Assembly: GCF_001583415.1 (NCBI RefSeq)
Contig: NZ_CP014475.1
Location: forward strand, 2,108,001-2,172,000
DNA: 64,000 nucleotides
Source: Mycolicibacterium phlei
GTDB taxonomy: Bacteria; Actinomycetota; Actinomycetes; Mycobacteriales; Mycobacteriaceae
Direction: 5' to 3'
The first letter of the stretch is position 1. Every line of letters starts with the position of its first letter. The notes under the pieces are model-generated. The model saw nothing but the letters and a program-made list of their open reading frames with translations, had not been told where the DNA came from and did not search any database. Made by a program: the position numbers and the translations under genes. Positions 57,492 to 64,000 of this stretch are shown in pieces.

Positions 57492-58577
57492 GTGAGGCTT
57501 CACGTTCGCGGTCGGGGGTTGCCCGACGGGGAGCCGGTGGAGTGGTGGATCGTCGACGGCGTGCTGCGCGCCGAGCCGGTCAGCGGTGCGGAGACGGTGT
57601 TCGGTGCTGACGGGTATGGGGGCTGGGTGCTGCCCGGTCTGGTCGACGCGCACTGCCACGTCGGGTTGGGGGAGCACGGTGTGCTGGACAACCTCGACGA
57701 CTGCGTCGCTCAGGCCGAGGTGGAGCGCGACGCCGGGGCGCTGCTGCTGCGCGACGCCGGCTCGCCGATCGACACCCGCGCGCTGGCCGACCGTGACGAC
57801 CTGCCCGAGATCATCCGCGCCGGGCGTCATCTGGCCCGGCCGAAGCGCTACTCGCGCGGGTTCGCGCTGGAGTTGGAGGACGAGTCGAAGCTGCCGGAGG
57901 CGGTGGCCGAGCAGGCCCGGTTCGGCGACGGGTGGGTCAAGCTCGTCGGCGACTGGATCGACCGCGAGGTGGGGGACCTGGCGCCGCTGTGGTCCGACGA
58001 CGTGCTCAAGGCCGCGATCGACGCCGCCCACGCCGAGGGCGCCCGGGTCACCGCGCACGTGTTCAGCGAGGACGCGCTGCCGGGGCTGATCAAGGCCGGG
58101 ATCGACTGCATCGAGCACGGCACCGGGCTGACCGACGACACCATCGACCTGATGGTCGAGCACGGCACGGCGCTGGTGCCGACGTTGATCAACATCGCGA
58201 ACTTCCCGGGCATCGCCGACGGGGCGGGCAAGTTCCCGCGGTACGCCCAGCACATGCGGGATCTGCACGAGAAGTGCCCGGCGCGGATCGCCGCCGCCCG
58301 GGAGGCCGGGGTGCCGATCTACGCGGGCACCGACGCGGGCAGCATGGTCGCGCACGGGCGAATCGCCGACGAGATCGACGCGCTCAAGGGCATCGGGATG
58401 AGTCCCACCGAGGCGCTGGGCGCGGCCAGTTGGGCGGCGCGGGAGTGGCTGGGCCGGCCTGCGCTGGTCGACGGCGCCCCGGCGGACCTGGTGTGCTTCT
58501 CGGAGGATCCCCGGCTGGGCGCCGCGGTGGTGAAGAACCCCGACGCGGTGATCCTGCGCGGTCGCGTCTACACGTAA
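57492..58577 (+). CDS. Amidohydrolase-superfamily protein (Rv2915c-like)
   Basis: A 361-residue metal-dependent hydrolase. The first metal motif is DAHCHVG (H54, H56), followed by a lysine in WVKLVGDW that may be carboxylated, histidines in TAHVF and IEHGTGL, and the aspartate of YAGTDAGSM. These are the ligands of imidazolonepropionase/prolidase-like amidohydrolases. The substrate is unknown. It starts GTG 2 nt after ffh, so the two share a message. An IS110 element now lies downstream. Confidence 0.85.
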   Translation: MRLHVRGRGLPDGEPVEWWIVDGVLRAEPVSGAETVFGADGYGGWVLPGLVDAHCHVGLGEHGVLDNLDDCVAQAEVERDAGALLLRDAGSPIDTRALADRDDLPEIIRAGRHLARPKRYSRGFALELEDESKLPEAVAEQARFGDGWVKLVGDWIDREVGDLAPLWSDDVLKAAIDAAHAEGARVTAHVFSEDALPGLIKAGIDCIEHGTGLTDDTIDLMVEHGTALVPTLINIANFPGIADGAGKFPRYAQHMRDLHEKCPARIAAAREAGVPIYAGTDAGSMVAHGRIADEIDALKGIGMSPTEALGAASWAAREWLGRPALVDGAPADLVCFSEDPRLGAAVVKNPDAVILRGRVYT

Positions 58578-58628
58578 CCGTCCTTTCCGGCGAGCGTGCG
58601 GTCGGGCTCCCGGTCCGGCCGAAAGACC

Positions 58629-58688
58629 GCCGAAACTACGGAAGTTGACGGATTTCGGCGACTATTCGTCAACAACCGAAGTTTCGGC
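58629..58688. repeat. Nested inverted repeat downstream of the amidohydrolase gene
   Basis: Outer arms gccgaaact (58629-58637) and agtttcggc (58680-58688), inner arms gttgacg (58644-58650) and cgtcaac (58667-58673). It can form a two-step hairpin and may end the ffh-amidohydrolase message; no T-run follows. A GCGAGCGTGCG segment at 58590-58600 matches the left arm of the 62-bp repeat. The rest of 58578-58733 shows nothing else recognisable. Confidence 0.7.
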
Positions 58689-58733
58689 GCATGCGCAGGG
58701 GTATGCGCACGCCGGCCACCCGTCAACCCCGTC

Positions 58734-58783
58734 GCGAGCGTGCGCAAATGCCGCAAAAACTCCGGCGTGTCGTGTGCAGACAC
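58734..58783 (+). repeat. Third copy of the 62-bp repeat, left 50 nt (interrupted by IS110)
   Basis: This copy aligns base for base in length with the first 50 nt of copy B (45520-45569), ending in GACAC. Its remaining 12 nt, GCACGCTCGCGG, are at 60073-60084. Removing 58784-60072 restores an exact 62-bp element. Confidence 0.85.
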
Positions 58784-59004
58784 TCAGTGTCAGGGTTGAG
58801 GGTGCCGCGGTGCGGTGGTTGGGTTCTTCTCGCCTGGTGTCTGGCTCTTACAGACACTGTCCTGTGATGGCTTTCGTGCGTTGTGCCGGCACCGGGTGGG
58901 AAGGACCGGCCGGCGTGACTTGATAGGAGCGTGGCACCGCCCCCGACTGAGATGTGTCCGCCGGCCGGCCCGACCTTCTACCCATCCATGAAGGAAAGAA
59001 GGCA
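58784..59004 (+). ncRNA. Candidate bridge-RNA region of the IS110 element
   Basis: IS110 elements encode a structured bridge RNA in the 5' non-coding region that pairs with donor and target DNA. This stretch has several potential stems, notably GTGTCTG (58837-58843) with CAGACAC (58851-58857) around a 7-nt loop. CAGACAC is also the last 7 nt of the host target (58777-58783), as expected if part of it guides target recognition. Transcript ends are not defined. No RNA was shown. Confidence 0.4.
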
Positions 59005-59010
59005 GTGTCC

Positions 59011-60060
59011 ATGGTGGTCATCGGAACCGATGTGCACAAGCGCAGCCACACCTTTGTCGTTGTTGACGAGGTCGGCCGCAAACTCGCCCAGAAAACCGTG
59101 CCTGCTACGAGCGCGGGTCATCTGCAGGTGATCCGGTGGGTTCGTGAGCGGTTCGGCGCCGAGGTGGTGTGGGGGATCGAGGATTGCCGCAACCTGTCCG
59201 CGCGGCTGGAGACCGATCTGCTGGGCGCCGGTCAGCGTGTGGTGCGGGTGGCTCCCAAGTTGATGGCGCAGGCCCGCGCCGGTGGGCGCACTCGCGGTAA
59301 GTCCGATCCCATTGATGCGTTGGCGGTGGCCCGGGCGGTGTTGCGGCATCCGGATCTGCCGATCGCCGCCCACGATCAGGCCTCCCGTGATCTGAAACTG
59401 CTGGTGGATCGCCGTGAGGACCTGGTGGCGATGCGTACGGCCACCATCAACCGGTTGCGTCAACGCATCCACGAACTCGACCCCGCTGTGGAGGCCGGTC
59501 TGAGCTCGCTGCACCGCGCCGGTGTGTGTGCCCGGCTGGCCGATTGGCTGGCCGGCCAGCCCGGGGTGCTTGCCGAGATCGCCCGCGAGGAACTGGCCGA
59601 CATCATCGGACTCAACGAACGCATTACGGAGTTGGCTGAACGCATCGGTCAGCGCGTACAGGCGCTGGCGCCGAATTTGTTGGCCCTGCCCGGCTGTGGG
59701 GAACTGACCGCCGCCAAGATCGTCGCCGAGACCGCCGGAGTGCACCGCTTCCGCAGTGAGGCGGCGTTTTCCTGCCATAACGGCACCGCCCCGATCCCGG
59801 TGTGGTCAGGCAGCACCAGCGGCCGGGTCCGGCTCAACCGCAGCGGTAACCGACAACTCAACGCCGCCCTGCACCGCATCGCGATCACCCAACTACGACT
59901 GCCCGACAGCGACGGAGCCCGCTACTACCGACGCCGCCTCACCGAAGGCAAAACCCCCAAAGAAGCCCTACGCTGCCTCAAACGCCAACTCTCACGCGTC
60001 GTCTACACCCGCCTACACCTCGACCACGCCACCCACAACCCCCACCAAGCCGCAGCTTGA
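59011..60060 (+). CDS. IS110-family transposase (DEDD recombinase)
   Basis: A 349-residue transposase. The RuvC-like DEDD residues are seen in IGTDVHKRSHT (D), WGIEDC (E) and KSDPIDALAVAR (two D). A coiled-coil linker follows, then the transposase-20 domain with helix-hairpin LLALPGCGELTAAKI and the serine-bearing WSGSTSGRVRLNRSGNR. ATG 59011 or GTG 59005 may start it (GAAGG upstream). It appears intact. The last 200 nt are strikingly G-poor and C-rich, unlike the first part. Confidence 0.93.
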   Translation: MVVIGTDVHKRSHTFVVVDEVGRKLAQKTVPATSAGHLQVIRWVRERFGAEVVWGIEDCRNLSARLETDLLGAGQRVVRVAPKLMAQARAGGRTRGKSDPIDALAVARAVLRHPDLPIAAHDQASRDLKLLVDRREDLVAMRTATINRLRQRIHELDPAVEAGLSSLHRAGVCARLADWLAGQPGVLAEIAREELADIIGLNERITELAERIGQRVQALAPNLLALPGCGELTAAKIVAETAGVHRFRSEAAFSCHNGTAPIPVWSGSTSGRVRLNRSGNRQLNAALHRIAITQLRLPDSDGARYYRRRLTEGKTPKEALRCLKRQLSRVVYTRLHLDHATHNPHQAAA

Positions 60061-60103
60061 CATAGGAGCAATGCACGCTCGCGGAAGAAAGGAAGAAGAG
60101 AGG

Positions 60104-60949
60104 CTAGCTCTGGGCGAAGCCCCAGTCGAACAGCTGGATCGCCTGACTGTAGAGGTCGCCGTTGCCGTACAGCTGCGCGACGACCAGCCGCCTGCCGTTG
60201 CGCTGCGCGGCGGCGACGAACGTGTCGCGGGCCAGGTTCGTGTAGCCGGTCTTGCCGACCAGCGTGCCCGGATACCGCTTGAGCAGCTGGTTCTGGTTGA
60301 CGATCGTCTTCGGCCCGTCGTCGGTGGGGAACAGCGACGACGGCTGGCGCACGATCGCGGCAAAAGCCGGATACTGCAACGCATTCCGGTAGATCACCGC
60401 GAGATCGTTGGCGGTGGTGAAGGACTCCATGCCGGGCCCGTCGAGACCCGACGGCGACGACACCCGCGTGCTGCGTGCCCCCAGCGCCGCCGCCTTGGCG
60501 TTCATCTTGGCCACCGCGACGCGATACCCGCCGAGACCGTCGGCGAGCACGTTGGCCGCGTCGTTGCCCGACACCAGCATCAGCCCGTCGAGCAGTTGGC
60601 GCACCGTGTACGGTCGCCCGGCTTTCACTCCGGCACAGGAACATTCGACGTCGGCGGCGGCCGGACGGGCCACGATCACCGCGTTGAGCGGCAACTGGTC
60701 GAGCACGACCATCGCCAGCAGCGCCTTGATCGTGCTGGCCGGCGGGTGCGGCTCATACGGGTTGCGGGAGGCCAGGATTCGGCCGGTGTCGAGGTCGGCG
60801 AGCAGCCACGACTGAGCGGGCCCGTCCGGCAGGGACAGCGCACCGGAGGTCGCACCGCCCGGTTGGGCGGTGGCCGGCGCGGCGAAGCCGGTGGCCAGGG
60901 TCATTGCGCAGGTCAGCGCGATGGCCAACGCGGCCAACAAGCGTCGCAT
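60104..60949 (-). CDS. dacB: D-alanyl-D-alanine carboxypeptidase (DacB type), copy 1
   Basis: A 281-residue secreted penicillin-binding protein that trims the terminal D-Ala from peptidoglycan stems. A signal peptide covers about residues 1-28. Active-site motifs are S72-T-I-K75, SGN in LVSGNDAAN and KTG in VGKTGYTN. It ends at FAQS with no C-terminal anchor. Its 3' end faces the IS110 insertion 44 nt away. It is a tandem paralogue of the next gene. Confidence 0.93.
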   Translation of the reverse strand: MRRLLAALAIALTCAMTLATGFAAPATAQPGGATSGALSLPDGPAQSWLLADLDTGRILASRNPYEPHPPASTIKALLAMVVLDQLPLNAVIVARPAAADVECSCAGVKAGRPYTVRQLLDGLMLVSGNDAANVLADGLGGYRVAVAKMNAKAAALGARSTRVSSPSGLDGPGMESFTTANDLAVIYRNALQYPAFAAIVRQPSSLFPTDDGPKTIVNQNQLLKRYPGTLVGKTGYTNLARDTFVAAAQRNGRRLVVAQLYGNGDLYSQAIQLFDWGFAQS

Positions 60950-61019
60950 GCCCGCCGAGCGTAACCGCGGTGTTATCCGGCCCGGTCTCGGATGCGTTGC
61001 GATTAAGCAACGTTCGAAT

Positions 61020-61895
61020 TCAGAGCATCCCGATGGAGGTGCCCGGTGGCTGCGCGAAGCCCCAGTCCAGCAGGCCGATCGCCTGATCCCAGTAGGTCGG
61101 CTGGCCGGGCCGGTCCAGGCCGTACATCAACGCGATGACCAGCCGCCGGCCGTTGCGCTGCGCTGCGCCGACGAACGTCTTGCGGGCGATGTCGGTGAAC
61201 CCGGTCTTGCCGCCGAGGGTGCCCGGGTAGAGCTTGAGCAGCTCGTCCTGGTTCACCAGCACCTTGTCGCCGGTCTTGGTGGGGAACACCGCGGTGGGCT
61301 GGGCGGTGATCTGGGCGAACACCGGGTTGGCCATCGCGGCGCGGAAGATCACCGCCAGGTCGTGCGGGGAGGACCACATCGCGATGCCCGGGCCGTCCAG
61401 ACCCGACGGCGAGCCGACATTGGTGCCGTAGGCGCCGAGCAGCGCCGCCTTGGCGTTCATCTTGGTGATCGCGACGTCGTGACCGCCGAGCATGGTGGCC
61501 AGCGTGTTGGCCGCGTCGTTGCCCGACACCAGCAGGATCGCCTCCAGCAGCTGGCGCGTGGTGTAGGTCATCCCGGGGGTGACGCCCGCGCAGTTGCACT
61601 CGACCTTGGTGTCGGCCTCGTTGGCGACGATCGTGGCGTCCAGCGGAAGCTCGTCGAGCACGGTCAGCGCCAGCAGCACCTTGATGGTGCTGGCGGGTGC
61701 GTACTGGCCGTACTCGTTGCGCCCGGCCAGCACCTCGCCGGTGTCCATGTCGGCGATGATCCAGGCCTCGGCCGGCCCCTCCGGCGGCGTCAGGATTCCG
61801 CCGGGCTGCGCCACCGGTTCGGCGCCGGCCGGCGGCGCGACCAGCGCCAGAACGCAGGCCACCAACGCGGCGAGGACGATCGCAGTTCTCCGCAT
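61020..61895 (-). CDS. dacB: D-alanyl-D-alanine carboxypeptidase (DacB type), copy 2
   Basis: A 291-residue paralogue. Signal peptide about residues 1-25; motifs S69-T-I-K72, SGN in LVSGNDAAN and KTG in GGKTGFTD. The order of blocks is the same as copy 1 throughout, indicating a local duplication that has since diverged. A short C-terminal extension (PPGTSIGML) is specific to this copy. The 70-nt gap to copy 1 has no terminator, so both may share a transcript. It is divergent from the SnoaL-like gene. Confidence 0.93.
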   Translation of the reverse strand: MRRTAIVLAALVACVLALVAPPAGAEPVAQPGGILTPPEGPAEAWIIADMDTGEVLAGRNEYGQYAPASTIKVLLALTVLDELPLDATIVANEADTKVECNCAGVTPGMTYTTRQLLEAILLVSGNDAANTLATMLGGHDVAITKMNAKAALLGAYGTNVGSPSGLDGPGIAMWSSPHDLAVIFRAAMANPVFAQITAQPTAVFPTKTGDKVLVNQDELLKLYPGTLGGKTGFTDIARKTFVGAAQRNGRRLVIALMYGLDRPGQPTYWDQAIGLLDWGFAQPPGTSIGML

Positions 61896-61933
61896 GGGCC
61901 CCGAGCCTAACGGCCTGCGGTTTGATGTAGCCC

Positions 61934-62365
61934 ATGATGACCCTCGACGAGATCTCCGACCGCTTCGAGATTCAGCAGCTGCTGATCGACTACTCGACGG
62001 CGATCGACCAGAAGCGCTTCGACGACCTCGACCGGGTGTTCACCCCCGACGCCTACATCGACTACCGGGTCAGCGGGGGCATCGACGGTCGCTTCCCGGA
62101 GGTGAAGGCCTGGCTCAAGGAGGTGCTGCCGAACTTCCCGGCGTACTTCCACATGCTGGGCAACGTGGACATCCGGGTCTCCTACAGCCCGGACGGTGAC
62201 CGCGCCACCTCCCGCGCGGTCTGCTTCAACCCGATGGTGATGGGCGGCGACGCTGGCCAGATCTATTTCGTCGGCATCTGGTACGTCGACGAGTTCGTGC
62301 GCACCGCCGACGGTTGGCGGATGAGCAAACGCGTCGAGGAGAAATGCTTTGACAAGCTCGTGTAA
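61934..62365 (+). CDS. SnoaL/NTF2-like protein (Rv2910c-like)
   Basis: A 143-residue alpha+beta-barrel protein of the SnoaL-like family (EISDRFEIQQLLIDYSTAID, then YIDYRVSGGIDGRF). The fold is used by polyketide cyclases, dehydratases and ligand-binding proteins; the active residues cannot be assigned here. Two adjacent ATGs start it. It is 9 nt upstream of mgtE on the same strand. Confidence 0.8.
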   Translation: MMTLDEISDRFEIQQLLIDYSTAIDQKRFDDLDRVFTPDAYIDYRVSGGIDGRFPEVKAWLKEVLPNFPAYFHMLGNVDIRVSYSPDGDRATSRAVCFNPMVMGGDAGQIYFVGIWYVDEFVRTADGWRMSKRVEEKCFDKLV

Positions 62366-62374
62366 GCCTGTGTT

Positions 62375-63736
62375 GTGACGAACCAGACTGAGACCGACCG
62401 CCGCGACGCGGCCGTGCGAGCCCTTACCGAGGCGGTGGACCGCCTGGACATGGCGGCCATGACCGCCGAGGTACGACGGTTGTCGGTCTCCGACATCGTC
62501 GCCACCCTGGAGCGCCTCGATCGGCGGAGACGGGCGGTGCTGTACCGCGTGCTGCCGAAGGGATTGGCGCTGCAGGTCTTCGAGAGCCTCGACGCCAGCC
62601 TGCAGGGTGACCTCGTCGCCGGGTTGCAGGACGACGCCGTCGCGGCGCTGTTCGCCGACCTGAACCCCGACGACCGCGTCGGGTTGCTCGACGAACTCCC
62701 GGCGACGGTGGCGCACCGCCTGCTGCAGGGCCTGCCGCCGGACGAGCGGGCGATGACCGCCGACATCCTCGGCTACCCGCAGGGGTCTATCGGTCGGCGG
62801 ATGAGCCCCGAATTCGTCGCTGTGCGGGCGCGTTTCACGGTCGCGGAGGCGATGCTGCGGGTGCAGGAGCGCCTCGGCGACGCCGAGACCGTCTACACGC
62901 TGCCGGTGACCGACGACGAGCGGGTGCTGGTCGGGGTGGTGAGCCTGCGCGACCTGCTCGGCGCCTCGGCGGAGACGACGGTCGGCGAGTTGATGCAGCC
63001 GGCCCAGTGGGTGCGCGCCACCGACGTCGCCGAGGTCTCGGCCCGGCGCTGCGCCGACCTCAAGGTGTTGGCGCTCCCGGTGGTGGACGCCGAGACCCGC
63101 CTGGTGGGCATCCTCACCGTCGACGACGCGCTGCGCATCCTGGAGTCGGCCGACTCCGAGGACCAGGCCCGCATCAGCGGTGTGGAACCGCTGCGCCGGC
63201 CCTACCTCACCGCGCCGGTCAGCGGGTTGGTGCGGTCCCGCGTGGTCTGGCTGCTGGTGCTGGCCATCGGCGCGACGCTGACCGTGCAGGTGCTCGAGGT
63301 GTTCGAGGCGACGCTGTCGCAGGTGGTGACCCTGGCGCTGTTCGTGCCGCTGCTGATCGGCACCGGCGGCAACACCGGCAACCAGGCCGCCACCACCGTC
63401 ACCCGCGCGCTGGCCCTCGGCGATGTGCGGCCCAGTGACCTGCTGCGGGTGCTGGTCCGGGAGTTCCGGGTGGGGCTGTCGCTCGGGCTGCTGCTCGGCG
63501 CGGTGGCGTTTGTGGTCACCAGCGCGATCTACGACCGCGGGCTGGGCACCGTGATCGCGCTGACGCTGGTCAGCGTGTGCACCATGGCGGCGACGGTCGG
63601 TGGGGTGATGCCGCTGGTCGCCAGGACGATCCGGGTGGATCCCGCGGTGTTCTCCAACCCGTTCATCACGACGTTCACCGACGCGACCGGGCTGCTGATC
63701 TACTTCCTGATCGCCAAGGCCGTGCTCGGGATCTGA
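62375..63736 (+). CDS. mgtE: Magnesium transporter MgtE
   Basis: A 453-residue Mg2+ channel. The N-terminal superhelical domain (to about 140, DDAVAALFADLNPDDRVGLLDEL) and two CBS domains (about 150-270) sense cytosolic Mg2+. The membrane part begins near residue 295 and contains the pore signature GTGGNTGNQAATTVTRALALGD region (two segments) and five spans. It starts GTG 9 nt after the SnoaL-like gene. The stop lies 3 nt from that of the convergent methyltransferase. Confidence 0.94.
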   Translation: MTNQTETDRRDAAVRALTEAVDRLDMAAMTAEVRRLSVSDIVATLERLDRRRRAVLYRVLPKGLALQVFESLDASLQGDLVAGLQDDAVAALFADLNPDDRVGLLDELPATVAHRLLQGLPPDERAMTADILGYPQGSIGRRMSPEFVAVRARFTVAEAMLRVQERLGDAETVYTLPVTDDERVLVGVVSLRDLLGASAETTVGELMQPAQWVRATDVAEVSARRCADLKVLALPVVDAETRLVGILTVDDALRILESADSEDQARISGVEPLRRPYLTAPVSGLVRSRVVWLLVLAIGATLTVQVLEVFEATLSQVVTLALFVPLLIGTGGNTGNQAATTVTRALALGDVRPSDLLRVLVREFRVGLSLGLLLGAVAFVVTSAIYDRGLGTVIALTLVSVCTMAATVGGVMPLVARTIRVDPAVFSNPFITTFTDATGLLIYFLIAKAVLGI

Positions 63737-63739
63737 CCG

Positions 63740-64000
63740 TCAGCGGGTCCCGACGAGCACATGGCGGGGGAGCGGCTTGTCGTCGACCCGGCGGTGCTCG
63801 ACGGTCAGCCCGGCGCCGGCCAGTGCCGCCCGGATCTGCTCGACCGGGCGCAGCGTGAACCCGTGCCGGGTGAACGGCGCGTGGCGCATCGCGTCGGGAT
63901 CGGCGATGCCGATCACCGCGCGGCCGCCGGGCCGCAGCACCCGCGCCAGTTCGGCGCACGCGGTGTCGAGGTCGTCGATGAAGTACACGGTGTTGACGGT
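63740..64000 (-). CDS. Class I SAM-dependent methyltransferase, C-terminal part (runs off the window)
   Basis: The visible 86 codons are the C-terminal half of a class I methyltransferase: the motif TVYFIDDLDTACAELARVLRPGGRAVIGIADP is the post-motif-III region of this fold, followed by a helix and strand ending in RHVLVGTR. The SAM-binding motif I lies beyond the window. Substrate unknown. It converges on mgtE. Confidence 0.75.
   Translation of the reverse strand, partial: TVNTVYFIDDLDTACAELARVLRPGGRAVIGIADPDAMRHAPFTRHGFTLRPVEQIRAALAGAGLTVEHRRVDDKPLPRHVLVGTR

Larger units (their letters stand above)
58784..60072 (+). mobile_element. IS110-family insertion sequence in a palindromic repeat
   Basis: 1289 bp, bounded by the split 62-bp repeat. 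It has about 220 nt of 5' non-coding DNA, one DEDD transposase gene and only 12 nt after the stop. There is no target duplication beyond at most a base or two and no long terminal inverted repeat, both normal for IS110. The long 5' and short 3' non-coding regions favour the IS110 subgroup over IS1111. Ends are inferred from comparison with copy B and could shift by 1-2 bases. Confidence 0.8.

Noticed and set aside
58578..58733. A second, degenerate insertion sequence before the IS110 element
   Set aside because: No transposase remnant or terminal repeats; only a nested hairpin and one arm-like GCGAGCGTGCG segment can be supported.

Overview
The window is high-GC actinobacterial chromosome. 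Gene content and order match the serA-leuB-gltX-leuCD-hupB-ppk ... recG-pyc-coaD ... rnc-mutM-smc-ftsY-amt-glnB-glnD-ffh backbone of Mycobacterium (Rv2997 down to Rv2910c in M. tuberculosis, recalled rather than searched). The carotenoid operon, the hemerythrin gene next to coaD, the tandem dacB genes and the absence of the PDIM/phenolic-glycolipid locus point to a rapidly growing, probably pigmented Mycolicibacterium. The species cannot be named from the sequence. Coding density is high. Many adjacent genes overlap by ATGA or GTGA, and at least ten genes have a TANNNT -10 box only 5-9 nt before the first codon, the pattern of leaderless transcripts.

Layout. 1-6190 (minus): methyltransferase (partial), crtYd, crtYc, crtB, crtI and crtE form one translationally coupled operon from isoprenoid precursors to cyclised carotene, followed by a CrtI-like oxidoreductase. 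6203-16477: serine and leucine biosynthesis (serA, leuB, leuC, leuD) with an IclR regulator, an MFS exporter, an FAH-family hydrolase, gltX beside tRNA-Gln and tRNA-Glu, and hupB. 16634-26362: mutT1-ppk, fbiD (F420), gpsA, a PLP enzyme, ddlA, thiL and ung. 26359-28154: a small XRE regulator facing an extra methionine aminopeptidase across a double operator, a proline-rich lipoprotein, and rpmB. 28402-41748: a Dak/FakA-like protein, recG, a secreted HNH protein, two aldo/keto reductases, lipN, the DsbA-VKOR pair, pyc, rsmD and coaD. 41825-51368: hemerythrin, sepIVA, DUF177, rnc, mutM, a frameshifted osmC, acyP, smc and ftsY. 51592-57489: the nitrogen cassette amt-glnB-glnD, then ffh. 57492-64000: an amidohydrolase, an IS110 element, two D-Ala-D-Ala carboxypeptidases, a SnoaL-like protein, mgtE and a partial methyltransferase.

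The least ordinary signals are non-coding. (1) A 62-bp palindromic repeat occurs as an inverted pair at 45452-45581. A third copy at 58734 is split after 50 nt by a 1289-bp IS110 insertion, and its last 12 nt resume at 60073, so the insertion site is defined without target duplication. (2) TCTCAC-N24-GTGAGA occurs with identical spacing at the IclR/leuC and MFS/FAH divergent promoters, suggesting one regulon. (3) Two GGTAT-N4-ATACC operators, 32 bp apart, flank a -10-like box between the XRE gene and map. (4) Two long hairpins share the same CGCCGAGACTG-type outer stem. (5) Two genes, ftsY and the hemerythrin gene, end in tandem duplications that include their stop codon. I found no CRISPR array, prophage or obvious new defence system.
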